This document shows, in pieces, positions 8,382 to 15,980 of a DNA stretch of 25,900 bases. This stretch comes from JANPJV01 sp031425695 (GTDB lineage: Bacteria > Pseudomonadota > Gammaproteobacteria > Xanthomonadales > SZUA-5), in NCBI GenBank assembly GCA_031425695.1, contig JANPJV010000315.1, positions 1-25,900 on the forward strand, in the 5' to 3' direction. Under the pieces are notes generated by a model. That model made no database searches, was not told the origin of the DNA, and saw nothing but the letters and a program-made list of their open reading frames with translations. The stretch's first letter is position 1. Every line of letters starts with the position of its first letter. The position numbers and the translations under genes were made by a program.

Positions 8382-10301
8382 ATGCCCGCCCCCACTGCCT
8401 ATGGCGTCCTTGGTACGCTCGAAGTCCCGCTGGCGCTGGGCCTGCTGCGCCTGTCGACTGAAGGCAGGCCCGACGAGGCGACCGCGATCATGGTCATCCA
8501 GCGCGCCCTCGATCTCGGCGTGCGAGTGCTCGACACCGCCGATTCGTACGCATTGAGCGACCAGGACCTGCACTACGGCGAAGCGCTGGCGCGCAAGGCC
8601 GTGACCAGTTGGAGCGGGCCACAGGACCAGGTGCGCATCCTCACCAAGGCCGGCATGGCGCGGCCGAAGGGTCGTTGGGTGCCCAACGCGCGACCAGAGC
8701 ATCTCAAGCGCGCCGTCGACGGCAGCCTCGCGGCACTGGGCGTCGAGCGCCTCTACATGCTGCTGCTGCACGGGAACGACCCGGGCTCGCCCTTCGAGGA
8801 CAGCCTGGGCACGCTGGCTGAGCTGCAGCGCGCGGGCAAGATCGAGCACCTCGGCCTTTGCAATGTCGATGTCGCCGAAATCCGTCAGGCGCAGCGGCAC
8901 TTTTTCGTCAGTGCGATCCAGAACGAGCTCAGCGTCATCAACCGCAAGAACGCCGCGGAGGGCACGCTCGCCCTCGCGCGGCAGCTCGGCATCCCCTTCC
9001 TCGCGCACCGGCCGCTCGGCGGTCACTCGAAGGTCGACACACTGGAGAAAAATCGCGCGATGAAACCCATCGCGACGCGCTACCAGGTCACGCCGTACGA
9101 GGCCGCACTCGCGAGTCTGATCGATCTTGGGTTTCCGGTACTGCCGCTCTTTGGCGCGACGAGAATCGAGAACGTCGAGTCGAGCATTCGGGCCCTGAAG
9201 ATCCGCTTGGACGACAAGGATCGCGAGGCGCTCGCGACCAAGATCACCTTCGAGGCCTCGCCCGACGGACTGGCGGCGATCGAGTCGCAACCGGTTCCGC
9301 CTGGTGTGCGCGAATTGAAATCCGGCGAAGCGCCAGGCACCGATCCCGAAGTCGTGATCGTCATGGGCGTCCAGGGCGCAGGCAAGTCGTCGCTCGTTGC
9401 GCGCTATGTCGATGCAGGCTACGAGCGGCTCAACCGCGACTTGGCCGGCGGCAGCCTCGACGACCTGATTCCCGTGCTGAAACAACATCTTGCCGACGGC
9501 CGCACGCGCATCGTGCTGGACAACACCTACCCGACGCGAGTTTCGCGCTGGCCGGTGATCCGCGCCGCACACGCCGCCGGCGTCCCAGTGCGCTGCCAAT
9601 ACCTGGCAACGCCAGTTCGCGAGGCGCTGATCAACATCGTCATGCGCACGCTCGATCGCTACGATCGCCTGCTCGGCCCCAATGACCTCAAGGAGCTCAG
9701 CAAGTCAGACCCGAATCTCCCGCCGCCCTTCGCCCTCGCCCGCTGGGCTGCGTGTTTCGAGCCGCCACAGCTCGACGAAGGCTTCGGCGTGGTCGACGAG
9801 GTGCCCTTCCAACGGCAACCCGCGACTGCCTTGTCGGGGTCGACCAAGGGCTTGCTGCTCGACGTCGACGGCACCCTGCGCAAGACCATCAGCGGCGAGA
9901 TCTATCCGACCTCGCCCGATGACATCGAGCTACTGCCCGGTCGGCGTGAAGCGCTCGAAAAGTGGGTCGCCGATGGCTGGCAGCTATTTTTCGTTTCCAA
10001 CCAGAGCGGCATCGCCTCCGGCAACGTCACCGAAGCCGCCGTGCGTGCGTGCTTCGAGAAGACCAAAGAGCTGCTGGGCCTGCCCGTTACGGACATCGCC
10101 TGGTGCCCACACCCGGCCTTCCCCGCCGGCTGCTTCTGCCGCAAGCCCATGCCCGGCCTCGGCATTGCGCTGGCCCGGAAACACGGCCTCGCCCTCGACG
10201 AATTGGTCATGGTCGGCGACATGGACAGCGACGAGCAATTCGCGAAGGCGATCGGTGCGAAATATCACCGCGCGGAGGAGTTTTTTGCGGAGCGTAGCTG
10301 A
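8382..10301 (+). CDS. three-domain fusion: aldo/keto reductase, P-loop kinase, HAD-IIIA phosphatase
   Basis: The 639-residue product joins three enzymes in one frame. Residues 1-310 are an aldo/keto reductase with the catalytic tetrad visible as D51, Y56, K89 (LTKAG) and H130 (LLLHGND). Residues 322-480 are a P-loop NTPase with Walker A GVQGAGKSS (329-337), like the zeta-toxin or polynucleotide-kinase group. Residues 488-639 are a HAD-IIIA phosphatase: DVDGT (D494, D496), VSNQSG (538-543), a zinc site C575/H577/C584/C586 followed by RKP, and GDMDSD (612-616). The zinc site is as in GmhB and HisB-N. The kinase-phosphatase order is the reverse of mammalian PNKP, which has its phosphatase first. 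GAGG precedes the ATG. The substrate is unknown; sugar, nucleotide or nucleic-acid end processing are open options. No frameshift is seen. Confidence 0.9.
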   Translation: MPAPTAYGVLGTLEVPLALGLLRLSTEGRPDEATAIMVIQRALDLGVRVLDTADSYALSDQDLHYGEALARKAVTSWSGPQDQVRILTKAGMARPKGRWVPNARPEHLKRAVDGSLAALGVERLYMLLLHGNDPGSPFEDSLGTLAELQRAGKIEHLGLCNVDVAEIRQAQRHFFVSAIQNELSVINRKNAAEGTLALARQLGIPFLAHRPLGGHSKVDTLEKNRAMKPIATRYQVTPYEAALASLIDLGFPVLPLFGATRIENVESSIRALKIRLDDKDREALATKITFEASPDGLAAIESQPVPPGVRELKSGEAPGTDPEVVIVMGVQGAGKSSLVARYVDAGYERLNRDLAGGSLDDLIPVLKQHLADGRTRIVLDNTYPTRVSRWPVIRAAHAAGVPVRCQYLATPVREALINIVMRTLDRYDRLLGPNDLKELSKSDPNLPPPFALARWAACFEPPQLDEGFGVVDEVPFQRQPATALSGSTKGLLLDVDGTLRKTISGEIYPTSPDDIELLPGRREALEKWVADGWQLFFVSNQSGIASGNVTEAAVRACFEKTKELLGLPVTDIAWCPHPAFPAGCFCRKPMPGLGIALARKHGLALDELVMVGDMDSDEQFAKAIGAKYHRAEEFFAERS

Positions 10302-10334
10302 CCGCGCGACGGCGCGCGCCAATGCGGGTTTGAG

Positions 10335-10413
10335 GTAGGCCGGGTCCTATGCGCCCGCCGGTCGAGATTTTGGACGGACCGGTTGCGAGCGCAAGGCGCC
10401 CGGCTCAGGCTAC
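10335..10413. repeat. imperfect REP-like palindrome after the fusion gene
   Basis: Outer arms gtaggccggg and cccggctcaggctac pair imperfectly, and ccggtc / ggaccgg pair inside. It lies 33 bases after the fusion gene stop, in the gap between convergent genes, and may act as a transcription end. It resembles in design the palindrome at 19356-19429. Confidence 0.55.
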
Positions 10414-10422
10414 GGAGGCGGC

Positions 10423-10440
10423 TTTCGCTACGTAGCGAAA
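10423..10440. repeat. perfect 18-bp palindrome
   Basis: The bases tttcgctacgtagcgaaa read the same on both strands. Flanking ggcggc and gccgcc extend the pairing. It lies between the convergent fusion gene and desaturase gene and has no T-run, so either a cruciform/terminator or a protein site is possible. Confidence 0.75.
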
Positions 10441-10525
10441 CGCGGCCGCCGGCGCGATCGACAGCGTGCAAACATCCAGCACCACGCGCGCACGGAACCG
10501 CGCTACCTCAATCGGGAGCACCTCC

Positions 10526-11623
10526 CTAAGCCAACACCCCTTCCGCCTGCCGCACGCGCACGCGCCGCTCCACCGGGAAGGCGTACTTCAAAATCCGCCA
10601 CAGCACGCTGCCGTACTGCTTCCAGAACCCGGCCGCGTTGTAGTGGATGCCGTACTTCGCGCAGATTGCGCGGACCTGTGGCGCGATTTCGGGATAGCGC
10701 GGTGCCGGGATGTCGGGGAACAGGTGGTGTTCAATCTGATGGCTCAGGTGGCCGGTCATCAGGTAGAACCAGCGCCCGCCTTCGAGATTGCTCGAGCCCT
10801 GGATCTGTCGCAGATACCACTGCCCGCGCGTCTCGTCGGTGCTCTCGGCCTTCGTGAACACATGCGCCTGCTCGGTGAAGTGGCCGCAGAAAATGATCGC
10901 GTTGGTCCACAGGCTGCGGATCAGGTTGGCCGCCGCATTGCCGAGCAGTACGCGCGGAATGTTCCAGAACGCGATCAGCGGGAACAGCACATAGTCCTTG
11001 AACAGCTGGCCACGCGCCTTGCGCAGGAACGGCGCCGCACGCTCGGCGAGCTCGCCCTTCTTCATCCGCCCTTTCGCCCAGCGCCCGAGCTTCAGATCCT
11101 GGATCGCCACACCCCACTGGAAATAGATCGCCAGCAGCGCGTACCAGATCGGCTGCAGCAGCGTGCGCCACGTCCATTTCTGGGCACCGGTGAGACGCAG
11201 CAAGCCGTAGCCGTAATCGTCGTCGACACCGAGGATGTTGGTATTGCTGTGGTGCTCGAAATTATGTGTCCGCCGCCAATGACTGCTGTGACAGACGATG
11301 TCCCACTCGTAGTTCTGCGAGTTCAGGGTCTCGTCGTTCATCCAGTCGTACTGCCCGTGCAGGACGTTGTGGCCGATCTCCATATTCTCGAGGATCTTGG
11401 CGTGCGCGAGCGCGATCACCCCGAGCACCCAGGTGATCGGATCGAAGCCGAACATGAGCAAGCCGCGGCCAGTAGCGCCGCTCACGCGCGCGTTGCGGAC
11501 CTGCGTGCGGATGTGCACGGCGTCGCGTTCGCCGATATCGGCAGCGACAGTTGCTCGCAGCGTGTCGAGCTCGCTTGCCAAGTCGGTAAGTTGTTCGGGG
11601 CTGAGGACTGCTTTCTTGCTCAT
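10526..11623 (-). CDS. desB: membrane acyl-CoA/acyl-lipid desaturase (DesB-like)
   Basis: The 365-residue di-iron membrane desaturase introduces a double bond into saturated acyl chains with O2 and electrons from the neighbouring reductase. All three histidine boxes are present: H85-x3-H89 (GHNVLHGQ), H120-x3-H124-H125 (HNFEHH) and H292...H299-H300 (QIEHH). Hydrophobic segments near 57-78, 155-172 and 210-245 fit a membrane enzyme. I start at the ATG at 11623, which has GAGAGAA upstream, rather than the TTG 18 bases earlier. It lies 27 bases after the reductase gene on the same strand, matching the desC-desB order of Pseudomonas. The symbol is by analogy. Confidence 0.92.
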   Translation of the reverse strand: MSKKAVLSPEQLTDLASELDTLRATVAADIGERDAVHIRTQVRNARVSGATGRGLLMFGFDPITWVLGVIALAHAKILENMEIGHNVLHGQYDWMNDETLNSQNYEWDIVCHSSHWRRTHNFEHHSNTNILGVDDDYGYGLLRLTGAQKWTWRTLLQPIWYALLAIYFQWGVAIQDLKLGRWAKGRMKKGELAERAAPFLRKARGQLFKDYVLFPLIAFWNIPRVLLGNAAANLIRSLWTNAIIFCGHFTEQAHVFTKAESTDETRGQWYLRQIQGSSNLEGGRWFYLMTGHLSHQIEHHLFPDIPAPRYPEIAPQVRAICAKYGIHYNAAGFWKQYGSVLWRILKYAFPVERRVRVRQAEGVLA

Positions 11624-11650
11624 GGGAATCGGTTCTCTCAATGCAAAGCG

Positions 11651-12784
11651 TCAGAGTGCGAGCTCGATCGGCGAACGCGCGACCGAGACGCACAGCTGGA
11701 TCAATTCATTCGCTTCCGAGGAGATCTCCCCGGTGCGCAGGTTCTCGACAGTGCCGCTCTTCTTGAGGCACTGGCAGGTCTTGCAGATGCCGATGCGGCA
11801 CCCATGCTTGGGCTTCATGCCAGCGCGTTCGGCTTCGACCAGCAAGCCGCGATCGCCCCGCGCGGTGAACGTTTGTTCAGTGTTTGTGCAAATCACGGTA
11901 TGCAGGGCATCGGCCGCCAGGCTGCGCGGCAGCACCCGACCGGAATAACTCTCACTGCGCACCCGCTCTGGCACGCCGGCCTCGCGGTACAGGTCTTCCA
12001 CGCAGGCAGTGAAGGCTTCCGGTCCGCAGACGAGCGTCCGAAAACCTGCGAAACCTGGCACCAGGGCGCGGATCGCCGTCGCGTCCAGCCGGCCACGCTC
12101 GGCGCTGAAATGCACGCGCAGGTCGAGCACCGACCATTCCGCGGCCAGCGCTTCCAGCTCGCGCGCGAAGATGAAGTCATCCCGCGTCCGACAGCTGTGC
12201 ACGAACACGATCGGCGACGCGTGCTTGCGTGCCCGCAGCTCGCGCAAGATCGACATGAGCGGCGTGATTCCGCTGCCGGCGCTCAGCATCAGGACGGGCT
12301 CATCCGCCATTGGAGCGGAAAACCCCCCTGCCGGCGCACTCAGATTCAGCACATCGCCCACCTGGAGCTGCGAATGCAAATAGCCACCGACCAGTGCCTG
12401 CGGGTGCAGTTTCACCGTCACCCGCAACAAATCGCCGCTCGCCGGATTCGACGACAGCGAAAAACTCCGATGCACGCGCCGGCCATTGATCTCGACTTCG
12501 ACCACCACATGCTGCCCGGCGCGATAGCCCGGCCAGTTGCCCTTCGGCTTCAGCACAAAGGTCTTGGTGTCCGCCGTCTCGTCGACGATTTCCACCACGC
12601 GCGCCGGAATCCCGCGCGTCGACCACATCGGATTGACCGCTGACAGCATCGAATCCCACGCCGCCGCATCGTTCAACGGATGCAAGGCCGGGCTACGGAG
12701 CAAACTGGCAAAGTCGAAGATGCGCTTGGGGGCAAGAACCGCGGACAAGGGCGTGAATCTCAGATTGGGTGAACATACGTTCAC
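11651..12784 (-). CDS. desC: ferredoxin--NADP-type oxidoreductase with C-terminal 2Fe-2S domain (DesC-like)
   Basis: The product (up to 377 residues) passes electrons from NAD(P)H through FAD and a 2Fe-2S cluster to the desaturase. In order it shows an FAD domain with the R-x-F-S-L motif (R106), an NAD domain with AGSGITP (169-175) and CGPE (253-256), and a plant-type ferredoxin domain with C329, C334, C337 and C365. The longest frame starts at GTG 12784, but this codon lies inside the operator-like palindrome. If transcription begins there, the TTG at 12748 (residue 13) is the more likely start. The conserved family N-terminus (about residues 18-52) is kept either way. It forms an operon with the desaturase and diverges from the TetR gene. 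Confidence 0.9.
   Translation of the reverse strand: MNVCSPNLRFTPLSAVLAPKRIFDFASLLRSPALHPLNDAAAWDSMLSAVNPMWSTRGIPARVVEIVDETADTKTFVLKPKGNWPGYRAGQHVVVEVEINGRRVHRSFSLSSNPASGDLLRVTVKLHPQALVGGYLHSQLQVGDVLNLSAPAGGFSAPMADEPVLMLSAGSGITPLMSILRELRARKHASPIVFVHSCRTRDDFIFARELEALAAEWSVLDLRVHFSAERGRLDATAIRALVPGFAGFRTLVCGPEAFTACVEDLYREAGVPERVRSESYSGRVLPRSLAADALHTVICTNTEQTFTARGDRGLLVEAERAGMKPKHGCRIGICKTCQCLKKSGTVENLRTGEISSEANELIQLCVSVARSPIELAL
12769..12784. promoter_or_regulatory. probable DesT-type operator of the desC-desB operon
   Basis: A perfect inverted repeat, gtgaac-atac-gttcac. On the minus strand a TTGACA -35-like box lies at 12805-12800, about 15 bases before the palindrome, so a bound repressor would cover the -10 region and transcription start. 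No good -10 sequence is visible. The adjacent divergent TetR gene and its desT-like context suggest it as the binding protein. This is inference from position and symmetry. Confidence 0.7.
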
Positions 12785-12878
12785 TCAAATGCACCGCGCT
12801 GTCAACCCAAAAGCTGAACAAGCTGATGCCGATCAAGACGGAGGGTGAAGGAAGTCTTTCCTGCTCCGGCTTTTGATT

Positions 12879-12909
12879 GCGTGGGTCCGGACCTTGTCCG
12901 GACGCTTTT
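12879..12909 (-). repeat. dispersed repeat, gtccggac type, reverse orientation
   Basis: It holds two self-complementary gtccggac octamers separated by ctt, flanked by gtggg and gctttt. It is the reverse complement of the copies at 17524-17556 and 23971-24003. Confidence 0.85.
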
Positions 12910-13133
12910 CTGGGTGCGGTCATGGCCGCGATGCTTTGCTGTCGCATGAGCGGCCATGCCCACGATCCTCTGCCTGGTCGAAAAGTTACCGCGCCTACTG
13001 CATCCAGGCGCTCCCCTCGCCCTTGCTCCAGGGAGTGAGACTTTGAATGTACAAACCGGCCTGATGGGTGACAAAGTCGACCGCCCACCCGAAACACTTT
13101 CCCCCACCCGCATGGGGTGACGCACCCCGCGCC

Positions 13134-13139
13134 TATACT
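13134..13139 (+). promoter_or_regulatory. candidate -10 box of the TetR regulator gene
   Basis: The hexamer tatact matches the sigma-70 -10 consensus in five of six positions and lies 29 bases before the ATG. No good -35 box is seen 17 bases upstream (catggg), so the assignment is tentative. Confidence 0.3.
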
Positions 13140-13168
13140 CCCCCACCACCTGCGGACCCAAGCCGTCC

Positions 13169-13876
13169 ATGCCCCGAGTCGAGCCAGCGCCAGTCAAGCC
13201 AGCCGAGCTCGAAGCGCTTCACCCGCCGAGCGAAGCGCTTCACCCGCGAGGCGAATCGCCGATCACCCGCGGCGAGCGCAAGCAACGCACGCGCGCGCAC
13301 CTGCTCGACGCGGCCTTGCACCTGATGGGCGAAGGCCGTGGCTTTGGATCGCTGTCCCTGCGCGAGATCACCCGCGTCGCCGGCGTCGTGCCCGCCTCGT
13401 TCTATCGCCACTTCCACGACTTGAACGACCTCGGCCTCGCCCTCGTCGAGGAATCCGGCGTCACCCTGCGTCGTCTCCTGCGCGAGGCCCGCCGTACCGG
13501 CCTGCCGCCGACCCAGATGTTGCGCACCTCGGTGCAAGTCTTCCGCGACTACTTGAATGCCCACCGATTGCATTTCCTGTTCGTCGCCGGCGAGCGCAGC
13601 GGCGGCTCCGCGCTGATCCGTGCCGCCGTACGCGCCGAAGAGCGCCACTTCATCGACGAAATGACCCAGGACCTGCGCCAGCTCGGGATGATGCCCGGCC
13701 TCAACACCGCCACCCTGCAGATGGCCTGCGGCTTGGTCGTCACCACCATGATGAACGCCGCTACCGATTTTCTCGATCTGCCCAAGGATCAGCCCCAGCT
13801 CGAACGCGAGTTCACCGAGAACTTCGTCCGCCAACTGCGCCTGATCTTCCTCGGCGCACGCGCCTGGCGCGAGTAG
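13169..13876 (+). CDS. desT: TetR-family regulator of unsaturated fatty acid synthesis (DesT/FabR-like)
   Basis: The 235-residue product has an N-terminal TetR helix-turn-helix (about 40-88, with SLREITRVAGVVPASFYRHF) and a C-terminal ligand domain. The wording of the helix and of FLFVAGERSGGS matches the FabR/DesT group, which senses acyl-CoA or acyl-ACP composition and controls desaturase genes. In Pseudomonas, desT lies next to desC-desB as here, so repression of the divergent desaturase operon through the palindrome at 12769-12784 is likely. An odd N-terminal extension of about 30 residues contains an ALHP repeat. The first methionine inside the HTH is too late to be the start, so the ATG at 13169 stands. 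Confidence 0.87.
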   Translation: MPRVEPAPVKPAELEALHPPSEALHPRGESPITRGERKQRTRAHLLDAALHLMGEGRGFGSLSLREITRVAGVVPASFYRHFHDLNDLGLALVEESGVTLRRLLREARRTGLPPTQMLRTSVQVFRDYLNAHRLHFLFVAGERSGGSALIRAAVRAEERHFIDEMTQDLRQLGMMPGLNTATLQMACGLVVTTMMNAATDFLDLPKDQPQLEREFTENFVRQLRLIFLGARAWRE

Positions 13877-13887
13877 ATCGTCGCTCT

Positions 13888-14001
13888 CGTGGGAGCGGCC
13901 ACGGCCGCGATGCTCTTCATGGCTTCGTGGAGCGGCCATCGCCGCGATGCTCGTGCGCAGCTTCGTGGGGCGGCCACGGTCTCGATGCTCGTGCTCAGGT
14001 T
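13888..14001 (+). repeat. three tandem 38-bp units of the ggccatggccgcgatgct family
   Basis: Units start at 13888, 13926 and 13964, exactly 38 bases apart. The first 26 bases (cgtgg.agcggccacggccg then cgatgct) are conserved and the last 11 vary (tcttcatggct, tcgtgcgcagc, tcgtgctcagg). The related core also occurs singly near 12912-12972 and 16021-16090. No cas gene is near and there are only three units, so it is not called CRISPR. Confidence 0.85.
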
Positions 14002-14169
14002 GTTCGCCCCCCGCGGCAAAGCGCTTTTCAGCCGCCGAAATCTGAACCGAACCCAGCCGTAACCCCCGCTCTACACCTGCGTTTTATCCCTCAACGGTGC
14101 TTTCTTCACAAACTCGCGCGCAGTGTGGGCACACACCGGGACGCTGGGTCCCAGAACGGAGGTTAGAAC

Positions 14170-14508
14170 ATGCGTTCCATGAAGAAAATGCTCACCGTTC
14201 TCGCGTTCCTGGGAACGATGCTCGTCGCCCCACTGGCTTCCGCCGACCGCTACCGTGGCGTCGATGGCCGTTACTACGATTACGATCGCAGTTACTACGA
14301 CGACAGCCGCCATGACCGCCGCCGCCATCACCGCCGCTCATCGCGCAACCGCGACGTCGCCGTCGCCGCCGCAATCCTCGGCACCGCCGCGATCATTGCA
14401 TCCAGCAACAACAATCGCCGTGACTACCGCAGAAGCCGCAGCTACGGCGGCTACGGCAACTGGCGCAACTACTGCCGCCACAACTGGCGCCGCGATCCGC
14501 GCTGCTAA
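14170..14508 (+). CDS. small secreted Arg/Tyr/Asp-rich protein of unknown function
   Basis: The 112-residue product has a clear signal peptide (MRSMKKMLTVLAFLGTMLVA, cleavage probably after LASA near residue 25). Next comes a Tyr/Asp/Arg-rich stretch with DGRYYDYDRSYYDD, a His/Arg cluster (DRRRHHRRSSRNR), a hydrophobic segment VAVAAAILGTAAIIAS (about 63-78) and an Arg/Tyr/Gly-rich tail ending in RRDPRC with two cysteines. The hydrophobic segment could be a membrane anchor or glycine-zipper-like insert. I do not recognise the family. A GGAGG ribosome site 7 bases before the ATG at 14170 fixes the start. It stands alone and converges on the QEGLA peptidase gene. Confidence 0.75.
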   Translation: MRSMKKMLTVLAFLGTMLVAPLASADRYRGVDGRYYDYDRSYYDDSRHDRRRHHRRSSRNRDVAVAAAILGTAAIIASSNNNRRDYRRSRSYGGYGNWRNYCRHNWRRDPRC

Positions 14509-14522
14509 CAAGGTAAAAGAGT

Positions 14523-14543
14523 ACCGGGGTGCAATGCCCCGGT
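14523..14543 (+). terminator. hairpin after the small secreted protein gene
   Basis: A perfect 7-bp stem (accgggg / ccccggt) with a 7-base loop lies 15 bases after the stop codon. No T-run follows, so it is at best a weak or factor-assisted terminator or an mRNA-stabilising hairpin. Confidence 0.45.
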
Positions 14544-14579
14544 CGCTCCCAGTTACCGCACTCGGTCATGCTTTCTATT

Positions 14580-14604
14580 AGCCATATTTTTGCGTGATAT
14601 GGCT
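14580..14604. repeat. AT-rich inverted repeat between convergent genes
   Basis: The arms agccatat and atatggct (8 bp) flank a 9-base loop, ttttgcgtg. The surrounding stretch is clearly more AT-rich than the rest of the window. It may end transcription of either neighbouring gene. Confidence 0.5.
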
Positions 14605-14676
14605 TGCCATGCGGGACTTTGGTGGAAGAGGCCACCTACGGTAAGGAAACTCCTGTGTGTATGTGACTACCGCAAC

Positions 14677-15930
14677 TCAAACCCCCATTAACACATGCTC
14701 CCGCTCGACTTGGTCGAGCCGGATGCGGTTTACGAAGGACGAGAACGAAAGATAGCCCGCGAGGCCATTGGTGCGTTTCATCCAGGGCGGAAGGTACAGC
14801 GGGGGATCGATGAAGCCGGCGGCGACGAACGGTTCGAGCTCGACGACGTCGCGCAGGGTCATCTTGCCGGCGAAGAGGTGGCCGGCTAGCTCGAGCTTGC
14901 CGGAGCGCAGTGCCCAGCGGAAGAAGGTGTGGACCGAGAGCAGGCCGTGCAGGTAGACGGTGTCTTTGGTGAATGCGCTCCCGCCGCCGGTCGGTGAGCC
15001 GCGGAAAACGCGCATGGCGGAGTTGAAGCTGTCGTTTTCGCCCTGCCCGCTCTGCATGAAGAAGTTGAAGACTTCGATGAAGTTGGCGCCGCGCAAGGCC
15101 ATGTCGATGGCCAGGATGCGCAGCGAGATCCGCTTCATGCGCATGATGTCGATAGAGCCGGTGACCAACTCGGCGAAGACCGCGAGCCCTTCCTGGGTGG
15201 CGGTGATGCGCGGTGAGTTGAGGCCGAGGCTGGCGAGGTTGGTCTGCATGCGCCCGTTGAGCGAGGTCAGCGAGTGCACGAAGGCTTCGTGTTCGAGCAG
15301 CTGGCTGAGGTCGTACTCGGAGAAGCAGGTGGCGGCGCGCAGGCGGATGCGGGTCGGGCCGGCGGCGGCTTTGGCGATGAGATCTGGATCGATCACGATG
15401 CGCACGGCGTGCTGGGTGAAGACCGATTTGAGATGGGTTTCCAGCTCGGCCTGCAGCACGTGGGCGGAGAGACACAGCTCGGGCTCGCTGAGCGCGGTGT
15501 TGCCGACGATCTCGTCAGCGGCGCGGATGAAATGGTGGGCGGCCTGGATGTTGTCGACGTCGGAGCCGGCAATGCGGTCGCCAGGGCGGCCGAAGAGCTT
15601 GACCGAGTGCTCGGTCATGCGTGAGCTGCCGAGGTCCTCCAGCATCGCAGCGGCGACCTGCCAGGATTGCACGGTGCGCAGGAGGTACAGACCGATCGGG
15701 TGGGCGCTGTCGCACTGGCGGGTGATCTCGTCGAGCGCGCGGCGGCGCTCGGCGTAGTCGAACCTTTTGTAGGTGATCTCGGGGAGTGCCGGGTTTCCCG
15801 TGCGCCAGCCGGCGAGGAATTTTTCCTGTTCCTGCTTGGGCCAGCTCATCACGCTCAGCAGCTTGATGTCCTTGACCAGCGCGACCAGCTGGGCGTCGAG
15901 GGCTTTGTAGCGGGCGAGATCGGAGTCCAT
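14677..15930 (-). CDS. DUF1704 / QEGLA-motif metallopeptidase family protein
   Basis: The 417-residue product belongs to the family annotated as flavohemoglobin expression-modulating QEGLA motif protein (DUF1704), related to the eukaryotic MATCAP tyrosine carboxypeptidases. The zinc-site pattern is visible as H214-E215-x3-H219 (LEHEAFVHSLTSLNG), followed by QEGLA (246-250) with the third ligand glutamate. The C-terminal half is well conserved in character (SFNSAMRVFRGSPTGGGSAF, KDTVYLHGL). It is cytoplasmic, with no signal peptide. Its bacterial substrate is not known. No good ribosome site precedes the ATG at 15930. It is a single gene, convergent with the small secreted protein gene. Confidence 0.88.
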   Translation of the reverse strand: MDSDLARYKALDAQLVALVKDIKLLSVMSWPKQEQEKFLAGWRTGNPALPEITYKRFDYAERRRALDEITRQCDSAHPIGLYLLRTVQSWQVAAAMLEDLGSSRMTEHSVKLFGRPGDRIAGSDVDNIQAAHHFIRAADEIVGNTALSEPELCLSAHVLQAELETHLKSVFTQHAVRIVIDPDLIAKAAAGPTRIRLRAATCFSEYDLSQLLEHEAFVHSLTSLNGRMQTNLASLGLNSPRITATQEGLAVFAELVTGSIDIMRMKRISLRILAIDMALRGANFIEVFNFFMQSGQGENDSFNSAMRVFRGSPTGGGSAFTKDTVYLHGLLSVHTFFRWALRSGKLELAGHLFAGKMTLRDVVELEPFVAAGFIDPPLYLPPWMKRTNGLAGYLSFSSFVNRIRLDQVEREHVLMGV

Positions 15931-15980
15931 GGGGGGATCGTACTAGATGTGTGGGGGTGGGTTGGGTCGCAGGCGAGGAA

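Larger units (their letters stand above)
12785..13168. other. intergenic region between desC and the TetR gene
   Basis: A 384-base gap without a convincing gene. It holds the -35-like box of desC (12800-12805), a reverse-oriented copy of the dispersed gtccggac repeat (12879-12909), two partial copies of the ggccatggccgcgatgc family (about 12912-12972) and the upstream region of the regulator. No second copy of the gtgaac/gttcac operator is seen. Confidence 0.65.

Noticed and set aside
7713..9599. 628-codon open frame on the minus strand
   Set aside because: It overlaps the lipoprotein in another frame and lies antisense to the fusion gene. It has no motifs or plausible start and is a GC-bias shadow.
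8382..10301. classical polynucleotide kinase-phosphatase
   Set aside because: The phosphatase carries a GmhB/HisB-type zinc site, the domain order differs from mammalian PNKP and a reductase is fused in front, so the PNKP name would overstate what is known.
10466..12643. 725-codon open frame on the plus strand
   Set aside because: It runs antisense to the desaturase and reductase genes, both of which show full family motifs. Its His/Arg/Gln-rich product is a GC-bias shadow.
13888..14001. CRISPR array
   Set aside because: Only three degenerate units are present with 11-base variable parts, there is no cas gene, and the same core is dispersed elsewhere in the window.
13117..14166. 349-codon frame over the TetR gene
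   Set aside because: It lies in another frame of the regulator and is almost all Arg/Pro/Ala. The regulator frame has the HTH and family wording.
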